64,000 bases of DNA, taken from Runella aurantiaca. GTDB lineage: Bacteria > Bacteroidota > Bacteroidia > Cytophagales > Spirosomataceae. Position numbers and translations under genes: made by a program. A model generated the notes under the pieces. That model made no database searches and was not told the DNA's origin. It was given only the letters and a program-made list of their open reading frames with translations. The stretch is taken from the NCBI RefSeq assembly GCF_003339505.1, contig NZ_QPIW01000031.1:1-64000 (forward strand). The letters are read 5' to 3'. Positions 8,339-15,752 of the stretch are shown here, piece after piece. Positions within the stretch are counted from its first letter, which is position 1, and every line of letters begins with the position of its first letter.

Positions 8339-9346
8339 TTATTTCAAATCCTGAATGTCTAACATCCCGACAGCCTTGCCGCCCTCAGTTACCAAAATAG
8401 TATCTACGCTGGTTTTTTTGAACAAAGCGGCAGCGGCATCCAACAAAGCATCGGCTTCGATGGAAACGGGCATTTTGTATTCAAAATCACCGATTTTCTT
8501 GCCCAATACATCGCGGCCTTCCGAAGAAAGATAACGACGAAGGTCACCGTCGGTAAATACGCCTTTTACGCTTCCATCAGCATTCACTACCGTTACACAA
8601 CCAAAACCGTATTCGGTCATTTTAACGATGGCATCGGCCAAGGTTGTATCGGTCGAAACCGTCGGATTAACGCCGTTGATGGCTTCGCCAACGGTAACCG
8701 TGATAAGGCGCGTATGCTCCACAAACTGCTGCGTACCTAAAGCCGTAAAGCTGTTTTCGGTCAATACCTTCATGATTTTCCAAGGCACCGTAATGGTGTG
8801 GCAACCCAAGTCGAGGGCGTTGCGTACGTGCTCGGCATTGCGCACCGAAGAGAACATTACCTTCGCGTCTGAGCCATAAAAATTAACCATTTCTACGCAT
8901 TCGCCAATCAATTTGATGGCGTCGTAGCCTTGGTCCTGCATCCGACCTGCCAACACGCAAATGTAGCTTGCACCCGCTGCCATGGCCATATACGCCTGCT
9001 GAATGGTGTAAACAAGGTGTACGTTGACCATCATGCCACGGTCGCGCAACAACTTACACGCCCGAACGCCTTCCAGCGAAACGGGAATCTTAAACACTGT
9101 TTTGGCAGGGTCAAGGCCTAGCGCCAATTGACGTTCTGCATCTTTCAGAATATCTTCGGCGGTATCGCCAAGGGCTTCAATTTGTAAAACAGGAACAATC
9201 TTAGAGAGTTTCACAATCATGGCATCGAGGTCGGTAACTCCTTCGCGGTGCATGAATGTGGGTGTAGTGGTGAGACCCGCTAAAAAACCTAATTGAAACG
9301 CATTTTCGATTTCTTTAAGGTCGGCTGAATCAAGGTATAATTCCAT
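8339..9346 (-). CDS. transaldolase / fructose-6-phosphate aldolase-like protein fused to a CBS pair
   Basis: 335 residues from the ATG at 9346 (MELYLDSADL), the standard start of this family; upstream codons look like leader. Residues 1-220 form a small transaldolase (TalC/FSA type): N-terminal LDSADL, TTTPT, and the Schiff-base lysine region VFKIPVSLEG (Lys near 87), with FSSVRN and CHTITVP strands. Residues 220-335 are two CBS motifs, including GVFTDGDLRRYL, which resembles the CBS part of arabinose-5-phosphate isomerase KdsD. The fusion suggests an aldolase whose activity is set by a nucleotide or sugar-phosphate ligand. Cytoplasmic. It stands alone between terminators. The substrate is not deducible: transaldolase or F6P-aldolase activity are both possible. 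Confidence 0.88.
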   Translation of the reverse strand: MELYLDSADLKEIENAFQLGFLAGLTTTPTFMHREGVTDLDAMIVKLSKIVPVLQIEALGDTAEDILKDAERQLALGLDPAKTVFKIPVSLEGVRACKLLRDRGMMVNVHLVYTIQQAYMAMAAGASYICVLAGRMQDQGYDAIKLIGECVEMVNFYGSDAKVMFSSVRNAEHVRNALDLGCHTITVPWKIMKVLTENSFTALGTQQFVEHTRLITVTVGEAINGVNPTVSTDTTLADAIVKMTEYGFGCVTVVNADGSVKGVFTDGDLRRYLSSEGRDVLGKKIGDFEYKMPVSIEADALLDAAAALFKKTSVDTILVTEGGKAVGMLDIQDLK

Positions 9347-9453
9347 TTTTTTGGGAAGAATTGTTAATCGTTGTATGTTAACTGCTTGCGGCAATTCGTA
9401 AAGTGTAGGTTACGATTACTCCTAAACAAGCAACTATTTTTAGGATGGTTTTT

Positions 9454-11436
9454 CTAAACAGGCAGCAAAGGTACGGCAAATATTTCGGTTTTGATATAAC
9501 GCATTGAAGTTGAAAAGACAAGCCTTTTGGCTGGCACTTTCTTTCCATACAGTTCTGAGTACCACCCCTGCGTCTCTTGAGCCATCAATTCTTGGTTATT
9601 TTGGTCAACGGCTTTTATCGAAAATCCTTCAAAAAAAGCCTCAGAAGGATGCCAAATTTGGTGCATCGGTACACTTTCGGGGGCGTTTTCGAGCCAATCT
9701 TCCACCAGCCAGCGATATGTTCCTGTGTATTTTGTCACCCGACGGCGGTAAATGATGTTTTTTCCTACCTGACCAAAAGCCTGAATATACCCCTCAAAGA
9801 TTTGGCAGGGCGGGTCTCCTGCTTCATTTTTCCATGCGCCGCTCGCCTTTTTTACCCAATGGTACCACACAAAACGCGGCCCTTTCAGCATTTGGTCATG
9901 TTGGCCAAGCATCACCGTATTGTGCGAGGCCGTACCTGCAAAATATTGGGTCCACTTTTCATCCGTGTTATAGAGGTAAGAACCAGCATCGCGCAGAAGA
10001 TTTTTGCCGTTTACCCAAAGGTCTACATGCAAATCATCGGCCTGAAACGGGCGGTCTTTGTAAGCTCCGCAACGAATAAAGGTCAGCGAATCGCCATCGT
10101 GCAGGGTGTAGTAGCCGCCTTGCGGGAACCCCACCCCCTGCCCCCTCCCCTGTAAGGAGGGTGATTCATTGGCCCTCCCTACAGGGGAGAGTTGGGGGGA
10201 GTTCAATCCGTACCAAAAACCATCTTCAAAACATCCTTCTTCTATTTTCAGAACCGAAGCTAAGGCATTCAATTGGGGACGGTAATCGCGAAAATGAGCA
10301 GCGTTAAGTGGAAAAAATAAAGCGCCGTCGTTGTTTCCGTAGTTGGGCAACCACCCTGATTTTTTATCCTGACAGGCCCGCAAAAATTCTAATGATTTTT
10401 GAGCACGCTCGTACACTACGTTATTAAATCGCTCTCCGTTGAGTTCGGCCAGACGAATTCCCCATGTGAGCAGTTGAATCACCACCCGATGATAATTCAT
10501 CGAAAACTGCAAAAAAGTCCCGTCTTCATAAATCTGATAGGCTATTTCTTCTTCAAACCATTGTTTACCAAGCGTTTTCCAGCGTTTTGATTCAGGAAAG
10601 AAGGGATACAAAAGCCCTACCAAATACAACGTGAGGGTTTCGGTAATGGCGTGGTTGTTGCGAACGGCAATGCGTGAAAAATCAATATTTGCCTCTACGT
10701 GGCGCATTTGCCAGTAGATGACGTGCATCATTCGCTGAAAACGCTCTTCGGTCAGGGCGGGAGAACTTTTATAATAATGTAGGGCAAACGTCCAGTTGAG
10801 CACTCGCAACGATATTTCCTGACTGCACCGCCAATTGGGACCGCAATTGATTGGGTTGGCCGTTATCCAACTCTCTATTTCTGCAAAAACCGTTTCTGAT
10901 AAATCCTCTTTAGTATAAAAATCGTACCGAATCAGGGGATACAAAAACGCAAAACGAGATTTTTCCCAAACGTATTTTATATCGCCCGCCGTGGGTGAAA
11001 AGTCAGGAATTTGGGTCCAATGTTTTGTGGCATCGTAGCGATAACCGTTGACGGGGTTGGTCAGCCAATCACTGACTGAATAGTAGGATGCGCTGAAAAA
11101 CAGGATGTTTCCTTTCTGATATTCGGCTATTTGTTGTTTTAACGCATCTGACGGTTTGGAACCGTCGGACACATTTTGGGTGGCGGAAGATTTTGGGGAG
11201 GATGCGTCTGACGGTTTGGAACCGTCGGATGCATTTGCAAGAAGTTCTTCACGACTTTCGAAGAAAAACCTTCCATGATGTTTTTTCCATTGAGGCAGCG
11301 TAATCAACGCTTTTACTGGAGGATTGACGGGGAATTGGGCTTTCAACAGACCAGTCCTTCGGCGCAATTCGTAGCGTAAACGAAACCACACGTAGCGCGG
11401 CCCCATGTTGACCAGTAAGTTAAAAAAAAACAACAT
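9454..11436 (-). CDS. heparinase II/III family protein with in-frame palindromic repeats
   Basis: 660 residues. An alpha/alpha-toroid region (about 110-400; NNHAITETLTLYLVGLLYP is the conserved Asn-His segment) is followed by a beta-sandwich heparinase II/III domain (about 440-650; GAYKDRPFQADDLHVDLW and the LRDAGSYLYN stretch). Such proteins are polysaccharide lyases or act in exopolysaccharide gene clusters. No signal peptide is evident, which argues for a cytoplasmic or EPS-related role rather than secretion. Two oddities: residues about 73-96 contain SDGSKPSDA twice, encoded by two palindromes 60 bp apart, and residues near 420-432 (PSLQGRGQGVG) are encoded by a GC-rich inverted repeat. 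Both preserve the frame. The start at 11436 or at the ATG 10 codons on are equally possible. Confidence 0.85.
   Translation of the reverse strand: MLFFFNLLVNMGPRYVWFRLRYELRRRTGLLKAQFPVNPPVKALITLPQWKKHHGRFFFESREELLANASDGSKPSDASSPKSSATQNVSDGSKPSDALKQQIAEYQKGNILFFSASYYSVSDWLTNPVNGYRYDATKHWTQIPDFSPTAGDIKYVWEKSRFAFLYPLIRYDFYTKEDLSETVFAEIESWITANPINCGPNWRCSQEISLRVLNWTFALHYYKSSPALTEERFQRMMHVIYWQMRHVEANIDFSRIAVRNNHAITETLTLYLVGLLYPFFPESKRWKTLGKQWFEEEIAYQIYEDGTFLQFSMNYHRVVIQLLTWGIRLAELNGERFNNVVYERAQKSLEFLRACQDKKSGWLPNYGNNDGALFFPLNAAHFRDYRPQLNALASVLKIEEGCFEDGFWYGLNSPQLSPVGRANESPSLQGRGQGVGFPQGGYYTLHDGDSLTFIRCGAYKDRPFQADDLHVDLWVNGKNLLRDAGSYLYNTDEKWTQYFAGTASHNTVMLGQHDQMLKGPRFVWYHWVKKASGAWKNEAGDPPCQIFEGYIQAFGQVGKNIIYRRRVTKYTGTYRWLVEDWLENAPESVPMHQIWHPSEAFFEGFSIKAVDQNNQELMAQETQGWYSELYGKKVPAKRLVFSTSMRYIKTEIFAVPLLPV
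10145..10189. repeat. GC-rich inverted repeat inserted in a coding sequence
   Basis: Arms CTCCCCTGTAAGGAGGG (10145-10161) and CCCTCCCTACAGGGGAG (10173-10189) pair over 17 bp with one mismatch around an 11-bp loop, flanked on both sides by C-rich/G-rich extensions. It lies wholly inside the heparinase-like gene and is translated. It looks like a small palindromic (REP/MITE-like) element; other genomic copies cannot be checked here. Confidence 0.75.
11144..11232. repeat. two copies of the TCTGACGGTT palindrome inside a coding sequence
   Basis: The 23-bp core (arms TCTGACGGTT and AACCGTCGGA, loop TGG) occurs at about 11147-11169 and 11207-11229, exactly 60 bp apart, so the reading frame is kept and SDGSKPSDA is encoded twice. 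The same core forms the terminator after metG at 51283-51317, which points to a dispersed repeat family. Confidence 0.8.
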
Positions 11437-11452
11437 GCGTTGGAAAGAGAAA

Positions 11453-11477
11453 AAGCCGTGACCTTACATCACGGCTT
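11453..11477 (-). terminator. intrinsic terminator after the DUF5606-like gene
   Basis: Stem AAGCCGTGA/TCACGGCTT with a short loop, followed on the minus strand by TTTCTCTTT, 23 bp after the stop at 11500. Confidence 0.75.
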
Positions 11478-11499
11478 CGTACAAAGTGTTGCGGTGAGA

Positions 11500-11964
11500 C
11501 TACTTACTTTCTTCGGCAGGCTGTTCGCTGCTTTCTTCGGACGGTTGTTCTTCCGATGATTTTTCAAACACTTCTGGGGCGTAAGCCGTCAAGATATTAT
11601 ACCAATTGATAATTTTACGAATATCAGAAAGGTATACTTTTTCGGTATCATATCCAGGCAAAACTTCCGACATAAAATCTACCAACTGATAATCCGACAA
11701 TGTTTTTGCGTCGGGCTTGTTATCTTGGTATTTTTCATGAATGCTCGCAAAGACATCTCCCAGTGGAGTGGCTTTTTCCTCATCCTGCATGAAGATGGAG
11801 ATATCTTTCAACACTGACACCCGCGCCGAAGCACCAATCATTGATTTTTCGCGTTTGTCGTCCAAACTTTCAACAATTACACCCCCACGACCGGGTTTCA
11901 AAATACGGTACAACCCACTTTTACCCGAAAAATTGGCAATTTCTTTCAACAATTCCATATCCAA
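11500..11964 (-). CDS. DUF5606-like conserved Bacteroidota protein
   Basis: 154 residues with no signal peptide or membrane segment. The N terminus (ELLKEIANFSGKSGLYRILKPGRGGVIVESLD) and the VSVLKDISIF, YLSDIRKIINWYNIL segments match what I recall of DUF5606, a family of unknown function found across Bacteroidota. The last 20 residues are a Glu/Ser/Pro-rich tail. It is a single-gene unit: a promoter-like site lies at 12003-12033 and a terminator at 11453-11477. The start could be the ATG two codons later (MELLKE). Confidence 0.8.
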   Translation of the reverse strand: MDMELLKEIANFSGKSGLYRILKPGRGGVIVESLDDKREKSMIGASARVSVLKDISIFMQDEEKATPLGDVFASIHEKYQDNKPDAKTLSDYQLVDFMSEVLPGYDTEKVYLSDIRKIINWYNILTAYAPEVFEKSSEEQPSEESSEQPAEESK

Positions 11965-12002
11965 TGGTTATAATAAAACGTTTCAATCCATTTATTGAGC
12001 GG

Positions 12003-12033
12003 CAAAAATAAAGGAATTTCGCGAATCCGTCAC
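12003..12033 (-). promoter_or_regulatory. promoter for the DUF5606-like gene
   Basis: Minus-strand TATTTTTG (12003-12010) matches TAnnTTTG; GTG instead of TTG lies 20 bp upstream (12031-12033). The leader would be about 35 nt. Confidence 0.45.
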
Positions 12034-12084
12034 ATTTTCCCAAAAGCCGCATTTCATTAACGTTCAAAACAAGGAGAAATAGGC

Positions 12085-12092
12085 TATTTTTG
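12085..12092 (+). promoter_or_regulatory. -7 element for the blue-copper protein gene
   Basis: TATTTTTG matches TAnnTTTG; the -33 position 19 bp upstream reads TTC. It lies 60 bp before the start at 12152. Confidence 0.4.
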
Positions 12093-12151
12093 CCATTAAA
12101 ATTTCAAAAACGTATTTTGCCCCAAGCGTTATTCCCCAAACCCACTATTTC

Positions 12152-13240
12152 ATGCGTCTATTCTTAATTGTTTTCGGTCTTTTCATTGCTACCAAAAGCT
12201 TCTCTCAATCCGATACTACGATTACATTACAAGCCATTACGGGGCTTCAATATGACTTGGTAAGGATTGCGGTAAAACCTTTACAGAAAGTAACAATCAT
12301 TCTTAAAAATGAGGATGATATGGCCCACAATCTGGTGTTTACTAAACCCGACAAACGCTTATCGGTGGTGGAAGCCGCCATTAAAATGGGCGATAAAGGG
12401 CAAGCGGTTAACTACGTACCCGAGTCAGATGATGTATTGGCGGCGAGCAAAATATTGATTCCCAACACCACACAAACATTTACGTTTACGGCCCCCAGCA
12501 ACGAAGGGGCATACCCATACGTGTGTACTTACCCAGGGCACGGCTATGTCATGTACGGCGCACTCTACGTGACGACCAAGCCGTTACCTCCCTTGGCAAC
12601 CGACCCCAACATTCCGCCTTCTCGCCAAAACACCGAGATTATGGTCAGTTCTCCGCATCCGTTTACGCTAGAATACCCGCTTTTGTACCGCACGTTTATG
12701 CCTGACTGCGGCCCAGCGGCCATTGCGGTAGCGCTGACTTCTACGCATTCGTACTGTTTCGACGCGGGCAAATGTTATCTGCGCTACGCCTGGGCGGGCG
12801 GGTTTGTGGACAACACCGCCCATTGGAAAGGCAATGGTAATGCGTTTGCCAAAATTCAGGGCAATATTTATTTCAAAGATAACGTCACCTATCCGCTGCG
12901 CGTGGGCAAAGCAGATAAATTGCCCGATGTCAGTTTCAAAGGATATACTTTAGCAAACCGTTTGCCCACATTCAACTATGCGCTTGACGGCGTTGACGTG
13001 AAGGAAACATTGAAAACCCTCGCCAATGAAGAAGGCCTAACCCGCGTCTTTACGTTTGCCAAACCCACTACCCAAACGTTGTATTTTGTTACCAAGTCCG
13101 ACGACGGAATCACGTACAAATCGTCCGTGGGGAAATGGCAACATGGCACGCTGGCAATTCCTAAAGGCACCTCAAAAGTGACATTGACCATGAAACGGAA
13201 CAAGACACAGACACCACACGCCGCCGCCCACAGTCATTAA
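12152..13240 (+). CDS. secreted plastocyanin/azurin-like copper protein
   Basis: 362 residues with a signal peptide (first 19 residues, ending SFSQ). Residues about 20-140 form a type-1 copper cupredoxin domain with likely ligands His59 (MAHNL), Cys125, His130 and Met134 (C-TYPG-H-GYV-M). The remaining 220 residues include an FDAGKCYLRYAWAGGFVDNTAHWKG segment resembling a beta domain found beside heme-binding and PQQ-type dehydrogenase proteins. The C terminus is His-rich (HAAAHSH). It probably passes electrons in the periplasm, perhaps to or from the propeller protein encoded 54 bp downstream. The copper site is seen in sequence; the partner is inferred. Confidence 0.82.
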   Translation: MRLFLIVFGLFIATKSFSQSDTTITLQAITGLQYDLVRIAVKPLQKVTIILKNEDDMAHNLVFTKPDKRLSVVEAAIKMGDKGQAVNYVPESDDVLAASKILIPNTTQTFTFTAPSNEGAYPYVCTYPGHGYVMYGALYVTTKPLPPLATDPNIPPSRQNTEIMVSSPHPFTLEYPLLYRTFMPDCGPAAIAVALTSTHSYCFDAGKCYLRYAWAGGFVDNTAHWKGNGNAFAKIQGNIYFKDNVTYPLRVGKADKLPDVSFKGYTLANRLPTFNYALDGVDVKETLKTLANEEGLTRVFTFAKPTTQTLYFVTKSDDGITYKSSVGKWQHGTLAIPKGTSKVTLTMKRNKTQTPHAAAHSH

Positions 13241-13294
13241 TTTTACAACATTTTTAAGAGACGTAATTCACTCATTTATAGATGCTTATTTAGC

Positions 13295-14797
13295 ATGAAA
13301 AAACATCCTTCATTCCCTCAGCTATTATCGTTTTTGTTCGTTGGCTACTTGCTTTTCGGCTCATTCAACGATTGTTTTGCACAACGCGATACCATCACAA
13401 ATTATTACGAAACCGAGCAAATCAAGCTCCCCAAAGGTCTACGAGCCGAGACCGGCGGTATGGATTTTATGCCCGATGGGCGCTTGGTAGCGTGTTTTCA
13501 TTTGGGCGAAGTAATGACCTACAACCCTAAAACAAAAACGTGGAAAAAGTTTGCGGAAGGGCTACACGATCCGTTGGGCGTAGTGGCCGTCAGCAATTCG
13601 GAGATTTTGGTGGTGCAACGCCCCGAAATGACCCGCATCAAAGACACCAATGCCGACGGCGTAGCCGATGTGTACGAAACCATCACCGACGATTTTGGGA
13701 TGTCGGGCAATTACCACGAATTTGCTTTTGGGCCGTTGAAAGACAAAGAAGGTAACCTATTTATGGCCCTCAATGTTGCATCCAACGGCGCTGGCATTCG
13801 TCCCGAAATACGTGGGCAATACGACTCACTCAGTCGCGAAGGCCGGATGTATTCCTGCGTGCCGTACCGCGGTTGGGTCATGAAATACAACGTTAAAACC
13901 AAAAAACTGGAGCCGTACGCCTCAGGTTTTCGGTCGCCCAACGGCTTAGGCTTTGATGCTAAAGGCCGACTATTTGTTTCTGACAATCAGGGCGATTGGC
14001 GCGGAACCAGTCCGCTGTATCACGTCGAAAAAGGAAGATTCTATGGTCACGTAGCTAGCTTGATTTGGCAGGAAGGTTTTCCGAGGGTAAAGCCTTTGTC
14101 GTTGCCCGTGGCGCAACTCGACAGCATGAGAACACGCGAATCTATCGCATTCCCCCACACCGAAATCGCCCACTCTCCTACCCAACCGCTGTTGGATAAT
14201 ACAGGCGGAAAATTCGGTCCTTTTGCTGGGCAATTGTTTATTGGAGAAATGGATTATCCAAGATTGGTACGGCTCCTGATGGAAGAAGTAAATGGCCAAT
14301 TGCAAGGTGCCTGCGTTGCTTTCGGCGACGGAACGGGGCTACTGAAAGGCAATAATCGATTGGTTTTCGACAAAAACGGCGACTTATGGGTAGGGCACAA
14401 CGACCATGGCTGGGTAGGCGACGAAGGACTATCAAGGATTCACTGGAAAGGCAAAGTGCCGCTGGATATTATAGCGATGAATTTGACCACGGAGGGCTTT
14501 GAGCTTACTTTTTCTTTACCCGTAGACCCCAAAATCGCTTCTAACCCTGAACTTTACAAATTTCAACGGTATTACTACAAATACCACCAGCCCTACGGTT
14601 CGCCCAAAACCGACGTAGCCGACGTAGCTATTAAAGAAGTGAAAGTCGCCCCCGACGGCCGTAAAGTGACATTCAAACTAGCGGAATTGAAAGCGGGTTA
14701 TGTATATGACCTAAAGATGGGAGAATTACAAACTCCCGACGGCAAGTTGCTGATGAACAGGGCAGTGTTTTATACTTTGAATCAGTTGAAGAAGTAA
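13295..14797 (+). CDS. secreted beta-propeller protein (PQQ sugar dehydrogenase-like)
   Basis: 500 residues with a signal peptide (hydrophobic 11-28, ending CFAQ). The body has propeller-like strands (GGMDFMPDGRLVACFHLGEV, HDPLGVVAVSNSEILVVQRPEMTRIKDTNADGVAD, SPNGLGFDAKGRLFVSDNQGDW, NNRLVFDKNGDLWVGHNDHGW) as in soluble PQQ glucose/sorbosone dehydrogenases. The C-terminal 100 residues form a separate beta domain ending in YTLNQLKK, as in heme-binding dehydrogenase-like proteins, but no CxxCH heme motif is present. It follows the cupredoxin gene by 54 bp, so the two are probably cotranscribed. The substrate is unknown and PQQ binding is not proven from sequence. Its stop abuts the convergent GH16 gene by one base. 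Confidence 0.75.
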   Translation: MKKHPSFPQLLSFLFVGYLLFGSFNDCFAQRDTITNYYETEQIKLPKGLRAETGGMDFMPDGRLVACFHLGEVMTYNPKTKTWKKFAEGLHDPLGVVAVSNSEILVVQRPEMTRIKDTNADGVADVYETITDDFGMSGNYHEFAFGPLKDKEGNLFMALNVASNGAGIRPEIRGQYDSLSREGRMYSCVPYRGWVMKYNVKTKKLEPYASGFRSPNGLGFDAKGRLFVSDNQGDWRGTSPLYHVEKGRFYGHVASLIWQEGFPRVKPLSLPVAQLDSMRTRESIAFPHTEIAHSPTQPLLDNTGGKFGPFAGQLFIGEMDYPRLVRLLMEEVNGQLQGACVAFGDGTGLLKGNNRLVFDKNGDLWVGHNDHGWVGDEGLSRIHWKGKVPLDIIAMNLTTEGFELTFSLPVDPKIASNPELYKFQRYYYKYHQPYGSPKTDVADVAIKEVKVAPDGRKVTFKLAELKAGYVYDLKMGELQTPDGKLLMNRAVFYTLNQLKK

Positions 14798-15637
14798 TTA
14801 CCGCTGATACACCCGCACATAATCAATCTCATACTTTGAGGGAAATTTTGTACCCGAAGGGTCGCCGCCGTTATCGCCACCGACCGCGAGGTTGAGCAGT
14901 AGATAGTGGGGTTGCATAAAAGGATTTTTCCCCGAACCATCGCGGTTAACGGTTTGGGAAAGCTCCACAAAATTGAGCAGTTCGTTGTCTACATACAGCC
15001 GAATGGCTTTTTCGTCCCAATCCATGCGCCACACGTGAAATTTCTTGCCCCAACGGCGGTCTTCAAAGGTTTCGATGGGTTTCTTGAGGTCTTGCCAAAC
15101 GCCCTTAAAACGCGTCTCGCTACCCCAGGCGATGTTGGCCAGCAGCATTCCCCGGTAAAATTCCATAATATCAATTTCGCCATTGCGCGGCCATTCGCCT
15201 TCTACGCCCAGCGTCCAGAAGGCGGGCCAGAGTCCAGGGCGGGTGTCGATCCGGGCGCGCATCTCGATGCGCCCGTATTTCCAACTGTGCAGCCCCTGCG
15301 TTTTTAGGCTCGACGCGGTGTATTCTATTTCTTTGCGGTTCTTTTTCCAGTCCTGACTGTTGGAATCATAGTTTGGATTTGGGCGGTTTTCGCGGCGCGC
15401 TTCGATGATGAGTTTGCCTTTTTTGCAATAAGCATTTTCGGGCTGGTACCACTGCAATTCGTGGTTACGTACAAATCCCTTTTCAAATGTCCAATTGTTT
15501 TTATCAGGCGCACCGTCAACGTTAAATTCATCGGCCCAAACAAGGCCCCAACCAAAATATTCACGTTTTTTTTGGGCTTGCACTGATACCGAAACAATGA
15601 AAAATAAGCAAAGAAGGCTGCGAAATTGACGCGTCAT
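14798..15637 (-). CDS. secreted glycoside hydrolase family 16 (beta-glucanase-like)
   Basis: 279 residues with a signal peptide (ending SVQAQ). The GH16 catalytic motif G-EIDIME is complete, with the predicted nucleophile at Glu154 and acid/base at Glu159; WKYGRIEMRARI and GLWPAFW are conserved neighbouring strands, and the C terminus VDYVRVYQ type is typical. It likely cleaves beta-1,3 or mixed-linkage glucans (laminarinase/lichenase type) outside the inner membrane. It stands alone on the minus strand, convergent with the propeller gene. The exact substrate specificity cannot be read from the sequence. Confidence 0.92.
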   Translation of the reverse strand: MTRQFRSLLCLFFIVSVSVQAQKKREYFGWGLVWADEFNVDGAPDKNNWTFEKGFVRNHELQWYQPENAYCKKGKLIIEARRENRPNPNYDSNSQDWKKNRKEIEYTASSLKTQGLHSWKYGRIEMRARIDTRPGLWPAFWTLGVEGEWPRNGEIDIMEFYRGMLLANIAWGSETRFKGVWQDLKKPIETFEDRRWGKKFHVWRMDWDEKAIRLYVDNELLNFVELSQTVNRDGSGKNPFMQPHYLLLNLAVGGDNGGDPSGTKFPSKYEIDYVRVYQR

Positions 15638-15695
15638 TTTAGTGTATTTTGCGGGTAAACGAACAGGTTTTATGTGCCAAAGCCCTCACCTGCCT

Positions 15696-15725
15696 CAAAA
15701 CTACTTTGTTCGTTTTTTATTTCAT
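15696..15725 (-). promoter_or_regulatory. possible promoter for the GH16 gene
   Basis: Minus-strand TAGTTTTG (15696-15703) fits TAnnTTTG; ATG instead of TTG lies 19 bp upstream. Confidence 0.35.
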
Positions 15726-15752
15726 CATTATCACCGCCCTATCCTAAAACTT

